The notes under the pieces are model-generated. The model was not told the DNA's origin and ran no database searches. It saw only the letters and a list, made by a program, of their open reading frames with translations. From positions 600,507-664,506 of the forward strand of contig NZ_VATY01000003.1 in NCBI RefSeq assembly GCF_005885635.1: DNA of 64,000 nt, in the 5' to 3' direction. The stretch's first letter is position 1, and the number at the start of each line of letters is the position of its first letter. The DNA is from Maribacter algarum (ex Zhang et al. 2020) (GTDB lineage Bacteria > Bacteroidota > Bacteroidia > Flavobacteriales > Flavobacteriaceae). This document shows positions 60,267 to 64,000 of this stretch, piece after piece. Position numbers and translations under genes: made by a program.

Positions 60267-61031
60267 TTAATCTTTGAAAATCAACTTTCCTTTGAAAAGT
60301 TCCTCAACCTGGATTAGAAAAGGCTCATTAAAACTGATTACGTCACCCGTACCACGAATTTCACCTTTAATTCCCTGTTGCGGATTTACAAGAATATCAT
60401 TTGATCCACGATGATCGACATCTACTAAATTAGCTCTTAAGTTCTGTGCCTCTATTCGGGAATCACCGGCCGCTATGGTGGCACCAAAAAATTCGGTTCT
60501 TCCACGAAGCCTGAAATAGGCAATTCCATTTACTAGTGCCGTGACGTCATCAGTATCCAGTTCAAGGTCAAACTCGCCATCTGTGGTTTCGCTTTCTGGA
60601 TTATTAAAACTTTCTGATATCAACCTTAAAATCGGATAGGCAAGTACACCATCACTTTCTATTTTAAGACCTGTACTACTTCGTATTTCCCCAATATTAG
60701 GCGCTGTAACATAGATTTTAGTTAAACCATACTCACGGAAGTAATTGCAATCGTTTGTATTACGCAAAAGTAGACGACCATCTTCTACCGTCACCTCAAC
60801 TTCATTGCGCAAATTTTCCCCTGTCTCTATCTCAACTTTGATTTCGGGTCCTTGCTTTAATACTAGGCCTACGTTTTCGAAAACCGTGATTTTATTAAAA
60901 TCAGCAACTGAAACTTCTTCTCGAACGAGGTCTCCAGCACTTTGGAAGCAGTCTGGAGCGGATTCAGAATTGCATGAGGTCAAGAAAAGACATAGCAGCG
61001 GTAATAACCGTCTTACATGCCGCAATAACAT
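60267..61031 (-). CDS. DUF2807 (head GIN domain) lipoprotein
   Basis: Exported protein of about 254 residues from the ATG at 61031: lipoprotein signal [16 protein letters not shown], then a DUF2807 auto-transporter-like beta-solenoid domain (from [20 protein letters not shown] to [22 protein letters not shown]). A longer frame from 61091 starts 5 bases after the upstream stop, but its extra 20 residues are encoded by a palindromic repeat (61031-61058) and would spoil the signal peptide. Role unknown, surface location likely. Confidence 0.82.
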   Translation of the reverse strand: MLLRHVRRLLPLLCLFLTSCNSESAPDCFQSAGDLVREEVSVADFNKITVFENVGLVLKQGPEIKVEIETGENLRNEVEVTVEDGRLLLRNTNDCNYFREYGLTKIYVTAPNIGEIRSSTGLKIESDGVLAYPILRLISESFNNPESETTDGEFDLELDTDDVTALVNGIAYFRLRGRTEFFGATIAAGDSRIEAQNLRANLVDVDHRGSNDILVNPQQGIKGEIRGTGDVISFNEPFLIQVEELFKGKLIFKD

Positions 61032-61058
61032 CCCCTTTAATCCCGCTTCAAAAGGGGA
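61031..61058. repeat. Palindrome at the DUF2807 start
   Basis: TCCCCTTT (61031-61038) faces AAAGGGGA (61051-61058), a perfect 8-base stem ending at the start codon used here. On the minus strand the AAAGGGG arm could serve as part of the ribosome binding region. Confidence 0.55.
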
Positions 61059-61096
61059 ATACCAGAAATTCAATTTTGAATATAAACTCATAACTT

Positions 61097-62191
61097 TTAC
61101 AATCTAATTCCTACTCCAAACTCAACGGCTTCAGCCGCTGCTCCATGGGACTTCAAGCTTACCGCTCCAAAAAACTTGTCTCCGAAATACCTTTTTAAAC
61201 TGAAGCGGTTATATACTTTCCCTTCAAAATCAAACGGATAATATACGTAATAACCCAATTGAGTTTCAATGGATAATTTATTGATAAACAGTTCGTGACC
61301 GACAAAAACACCGACCCGTTTATAATCTGTATCTGCAGCAACGTTATTCTCAGGGAATGAGGTCGACTGAAACCGAATCAAATCCTTTAAAAAATTACTG
61401 AAAAACACATCGGTTCCCAATTGAAATGCACTTTTTCTTCCAACACGTTTATCAGCATAAGCGGAAACAATATAGAACGGAAACTGGCCTGAGCCAATAA
61501 CATCACTCTCGTTAATACCCGATCGGAAAACAAAATTATATTTAAAGGGCTCAGTGATTTTTGTCTTTTCTCGTTTGATATAATTTGGCTCGTCTTGTTT
61601 TAAGGTATAGGTCAATCCGGCATTGAACGCTAAAGTATTTGTTGATGTATTTGGTGCTTTTACATTGGCATTTGAATAATGCACAACAGAGATTCCTGCT
61701 TTAAAACCCAAACCTTCAAAAATATTTTCCTTATGATAATTCAACATTAGAAAAGTGGAGCTTAATAATCTGGACCCGTAGGCATTATTTCTAAAATTTT
61801 TAACTCTGTCATACGGGTTCGTAGCATAAGAAATCCCTTGCCCTATTCGAAGTTGAACATTACGATTTAAAAAATAGAAATTGAAATGGGCGTACAATCC
61901 TAAATTATCGCCTAAAGTGGGATTGTTCGACCTTTGAAAAATAAATGAAGCTCCCAAGTCTGGGTAGTTGTACCACTGCTCCCAATCTTCCGAACCATAG
62001 GTTTTTCGATTATAGGCAAAAATCAAACCTTCAGGATGCTTGGTAATCAAATGATTAATATCTGGATTATGCAATATGATAGAACCGTAAAACGCGTTCG
62101 CGTCAAAGGTGTAGTTGGATAGCTTATTGTCATTCTGCCCAAAGCAAAATCCTGTAAAGCATATGATAAGTAGGAATACCCTTAGGTTCAT
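61097..62191 (-). CDS. PagL-like lipid A deacylase / acyloxyacyl hydrolase family protein
   Basis: Outer-membrane-type protein of 364 residues: signal 1-18 (TGFCFGQ), then many beta strands ending in the barrel closing strand [10 protein letters not shown]. The sequence [18 protein letters not shown] has the His-x-Ser-Asn pattern of the PagL active site. Family length is larger than in Gram-negative PagL proteins because Bacteroidota members carry extra strands. Removal of a lipid A acyl chain is possible but unproven. The ATG at 62191 replaces a longer TTG start. Confidence 0.75.
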   Translation of the reverse strand: MNLRVFLLIICFTGFCFGQNDNKLSNYTFDANAFYGSIILHNPDINHLITKHPEGLIFAYNRKTYGSEDWEQWYNYPDLGASFIFQRSNNPTLGDNLGLYAHFNFYFLNRNVQLRIGQGISYATNPYDRVKNFRNNAYGSRLLSSTFLMLNYHKENIFEGLGFKAGISVVHYSNANVKAPNTSTNTLAFNAGLTYTLKQDEPNYIKREKTKITEPFKYNFVFRSGINESDVIGSGQFPFYIVSAYADKRVGRKSAFQLGTDVFFSNFLKDLIRFQSTSFPENNVAADTDYKRVGVFVGHELFINKLSIETQLGYYVYYPFDFEGKVYNRFSLKRYFGDKFFGAVSLKSHGAAAEAVEFGVGIRL

Positions 62192-62207
62192 GGAAATCAA
62201 AGGTAAG

Positions 62208-62242
62208 TACGAAGTTCGAAATACGAGGTACGAAGTTTGAAA
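62208..62242. repeat. Third heptanucleotide array
   Basis: Five 7-base units in phase: TACGAAG, TTCGAAA, TACGAGG, TACGAAG, TTTGAAA. The period equals that of the arrays at 5284 and 24.4-24.9 kb, but the unit differs. It lies between metF and the PagL-like gene. Confidence 0.7.
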
Positions 62243-62264
62243 ACTTTATACTCTTGGTAAGGGT

Positions 62265-63218
62265 CTAAAATAGACTTTTCGCAATCGCCTGAATGTTGTC
62301 TGATTTTCCCATGGAATAATAATGTAACACCGGAACACCTGCCTCTTTCAATTCTTTTGACTGTTGAATTGCCCATTCAATGCCTACTTGACGAACCGAT
62401 TTGTTATTCTCACAATCATCTACTGCATCAATCAAATCTTGCGGTAAATCTATTCGAAACACCTGGGGTAAAAGTTGTAAATGTCGTTTTACAGCAATTG
62501 GTTTGATTCCCGGAATGATAGGAACATTGATTCCTGCATCTTTTGCCGCATCAACAAATTCAAAGTATTTCTGATTATCAAAGAACATTTGCGTTACTAC
62601 GTAATCGGCACCGGCGTCAACCTTTTCTTTGAGTCGCTTCAAATCTGATTTCAAGGATGGTGCTTCCAAATGTTTCTCTGGGTATCCGGCCACGCCGATA
62701 CAGAAATCTGCACAATCATCCGTTTCTATAACTTCATGCAAGTACTTTCCACAGTTTAGGTTTTGAATCTGTTCCACTAAATTGATTGCAAAAGGATGAC
62801 CACCTTTGGTTGGCTCAAAATATTTTTCTTCTCGCATGGCATCTCCTCGTAAAGCCATTACATTTTCGATTCCCAAATAGTGGCAATCAACAAGTAAATA
62901 TTCTGTTTCCTCTTTGGTAAATCCACCGCACAGAACATGAGGAACGGTATCTACATTATACTTGTGCTTAATCGATGCACAGATACCTACCGTCCCTGGG
63001 CGCATACGTGTCAATTTTTTGTCTAAAAGCCCTGAGCGGTCTATATATACGTACTCTTCACGAGAAGTAGTGACATCAATAAATGGAGGGTTATACTCCA
63101 TCAAAGGGTCGATATTATCGTATAATTCTTGAATATTTCGACCTTTGACCGGTGGAATAATCTCGAAGGAAAACAACGTTTTTCCTTTGGCTGCTTCTAT
63201 ATGTTCAGTAACCTTCAT
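62265..63218 (-). CDS. metF: Methylenetetrahydrofolate reductase
   Basis: FAD enzyme giving 5-methyltetrahydrofolate for methionine synthesis. The 317 residues show FSFEIIPPVKGRNIQ, the active-site FIDVTTSREEY, MALRGDAMREEKYF, GADYVVTQMFFDNQKYFEF and PGIKPI. It is directly downstream (21 bases) of metH, whose product uses the methyl group it makes; the pair forms an operon. Confidence 0.96.
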   Translation of the reverse strand: MKVTEHIEAAKGKTLFSFEIIPPVKGRNIQELYDNIDPLMEYNPPFIDVTTSREEYVYIDRSGLLDKKLTRMRPGTVGICASIKHKYNVDTVPHVLCGGFTKEETEYLLVDCHYLGIENVMALRGDAMREEKYFEPTKGGHPFAINLVEQIQNLNCGKYLHEVIETDDCADFCIGVAGYPEKHLEAPSLKSDLKRLKEKVDAGADYVVTQMFFDNQKYFEFVDAAKDAGINVPIIPGIKPIAVKRHLQLLPQVFRIDLPQDLIDAVDDCENNKSVRQVGIEWAIQQSKELKEAGVPVLHYYSMGKSDNIQAIAKSLF

Positions 63219-63239
63219 GTATACTTTTTCTAAATTCTA

Positions 63240-64000
63240 TTAATCATCTGCAATATTAGGAGCCAACCATTTTGTGGCTTCAGCAATTGGTATTCCTTTT
63301 CTATTCGCAAAATCAGCTACCTGGTCTTCTTTTATTTTTCCAAGTCCGAAATAACGAGCATCCAGATTACCAAAATAGTACCCTGAAACGGATGCTGCTG
63401 GCCACATCGCTAAACTTTCAGTCAGTTTTACTCCTATTTTCTTTTCTACTTGAAGTATTTCCCAAATCGTCAATTTCTCCAAATGGTCAGGACAAGCTGG
63501 ATAACCTGGTGCTGGGCGAATTCCCTTATACGATTCCTGTATTAAATCTTCATTGCTTAAATCTTCGTTTACAGCATAACCCCAATGTTTGGTGCGTACT
63601 TCTTTGTGTAAATACTCTGCGAACGCTTCCGCTAAACGGTCTGCTAATGCTTTTATCATTATGGAACTGTAATCGTCCAGCTCTTTTTCATAAACTGCCG
63701 CTAGTTCTGCCGTTCCAAATCCCGTGGACACACAGAAACAACCCATATAATCTTGTTTCTTTCTTTCTTTGGGAGCTATAAAGTCTGCCAAAGCATAATC
63801 AGGCACACCTTCTCTTCTTTGTAATTGTTGACGTAGTGTTCGGAAGACAAATCTTTCGTTACTTTCTGTGTTCTCGACGCCGTTCGAACTGACAGAAAGA
63901 GGGCCTACTTCGATATCATCGTCATTGATTGTATTCGCTGGGAATAATCCGAATATAGCTTTTGCCTTTAGTTTCTTTTCCGATAAAACTTCTTTCAACA
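63240..64000 (-). CDS. metH: Methionine synthase MetH, activation domain (partial)
   Basis: The gene continues past the right end of the window. The 253 visible residues are the C-terminal SAM-binding reactivation domain of cobalamin-dependent methionine synthase, with RPAPGYPACPDHLEK, LTESLAMWPAASVSGYYF and YFGLGKIKEDQVADFA. Only the last quarter of the full protein is in view. It is followed by metF. Confidence 0.95.
   Translation of the reverse strand, partial: LKEVLSEKKLKAKAIFGLFPANTINDDDIEVGPLSVSSNGVENTESNERFVFRTLRQQLQRREGVPDYALADFIAPKERKKQDYMGCFCVSTGFGTAELAAVYEKELDDYSSIMIKALADRLAEAFAEYLHKEVRTKHWGYAVNEDLSNEDLIQESYKGIRPAPGYPACPDHLEKLTIWEILQVEKKIGVKLTESLAMWPAASVSGYYFGNLDARYFGLGKIKEDQVADFANRKGIPIAEATKWLAPNIADD

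Overview
The window is a chromosomal segment of a gliding, probably marine member of the Flavobacteriaceae (Bacteroidota). Evidence: gliding-motility genes gldB and gldC, a PorP/SprF fragment, a FtsZ with a long acidic C-terminal extension, a DnaG with a degenerate zinc finger, a murein ligase with the meso-diaminopimelate motif DNPR, promoter boxes of the form TAnnTTTG, and the short palindromic repeats common in Flavobacteriia. Genus cannot be fixed; Maribacter/Zobellia-like gene order is an impression only.

Layout. 1-6.3 kb: end of a YpdA-type flavoprotein, a TPR sensor kinase/LuxR regulator pair, three small secreted or unknown proteins, and a Calx-beta adhesin start fused out of frame to the tail of a PorP/SprF gene, which looks like a deletion scar. 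6.5-7.1 kb: tRNA-Arg and yqeY. 7.1-22.7 kb: complete division and cell wall (dcw) cluster read leftwards, mraZ-rsmH-ftsL-ftsI-murE-mraY-murD-ftsW-murG-murC-ftsQ-ftsA-ftsZ, with a triple MraZ box over its promoter and a terminator after ftsZ. 22.9-25.3 kb: alpha/beta hydrolase, engB, and a four-helix-bundle gene lying between inverted arrays of heptanucleotides. 25.4-29.6 kb: subclass B1 metallo-beta-lactamase, PhoD-like phosphatase, and a peptidyl-arginine-deiminase-like lipoprotein gene that has the architecture of an integron-type cassette inserted at the gldC stop codon. 29.6-37.6 kb: gldC, gldB, nadE, an orphan response regulator with Glu at the phospho-acceptor position, dnaG, two SIMPL-domain proteins and a DUF4846 protein. 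37.6-46.6 kb: outer-membrane protein, putative anti-sigma/ECF sigma pair, polyprenyl synthetase, rlmN, queA, aroA, mazG-like, dtd, rsgA. 47.2-51.4 kb: phenylalanine/tyrosine operon pheA-aminotransferase-tyrA-DAHP synthase/chorismate mutase, preceded by a leader peptide gene packed with Phe and Tyr codons and a full three-state attenuator. 51.5-64 kb: M20 peptidase, DUF2723 membrane protein, membrane-tethered LuxR regulator, amidohydrolase, serine hydrolase carrying an inserted palindromic repeat, DUF2807 lipoprotein, PagL-like protein, metF and the end of metH.

The observations most worth following are the Phe/Tyr attenuator (51249-51373), the cassette-like deiminase unit (27965-29633), the heptad-array/four-helix-bundle unit (24375-24885), the adhesin/PorP scar (5483-6297) and the palindromic repeat now read as protein inside a serine hydrolase (59541-59604). 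No rRNA, CRISPR array, transposase, integrase or phage gene was seen. Homology statements rest on motif recognition by eye; no database search was run.
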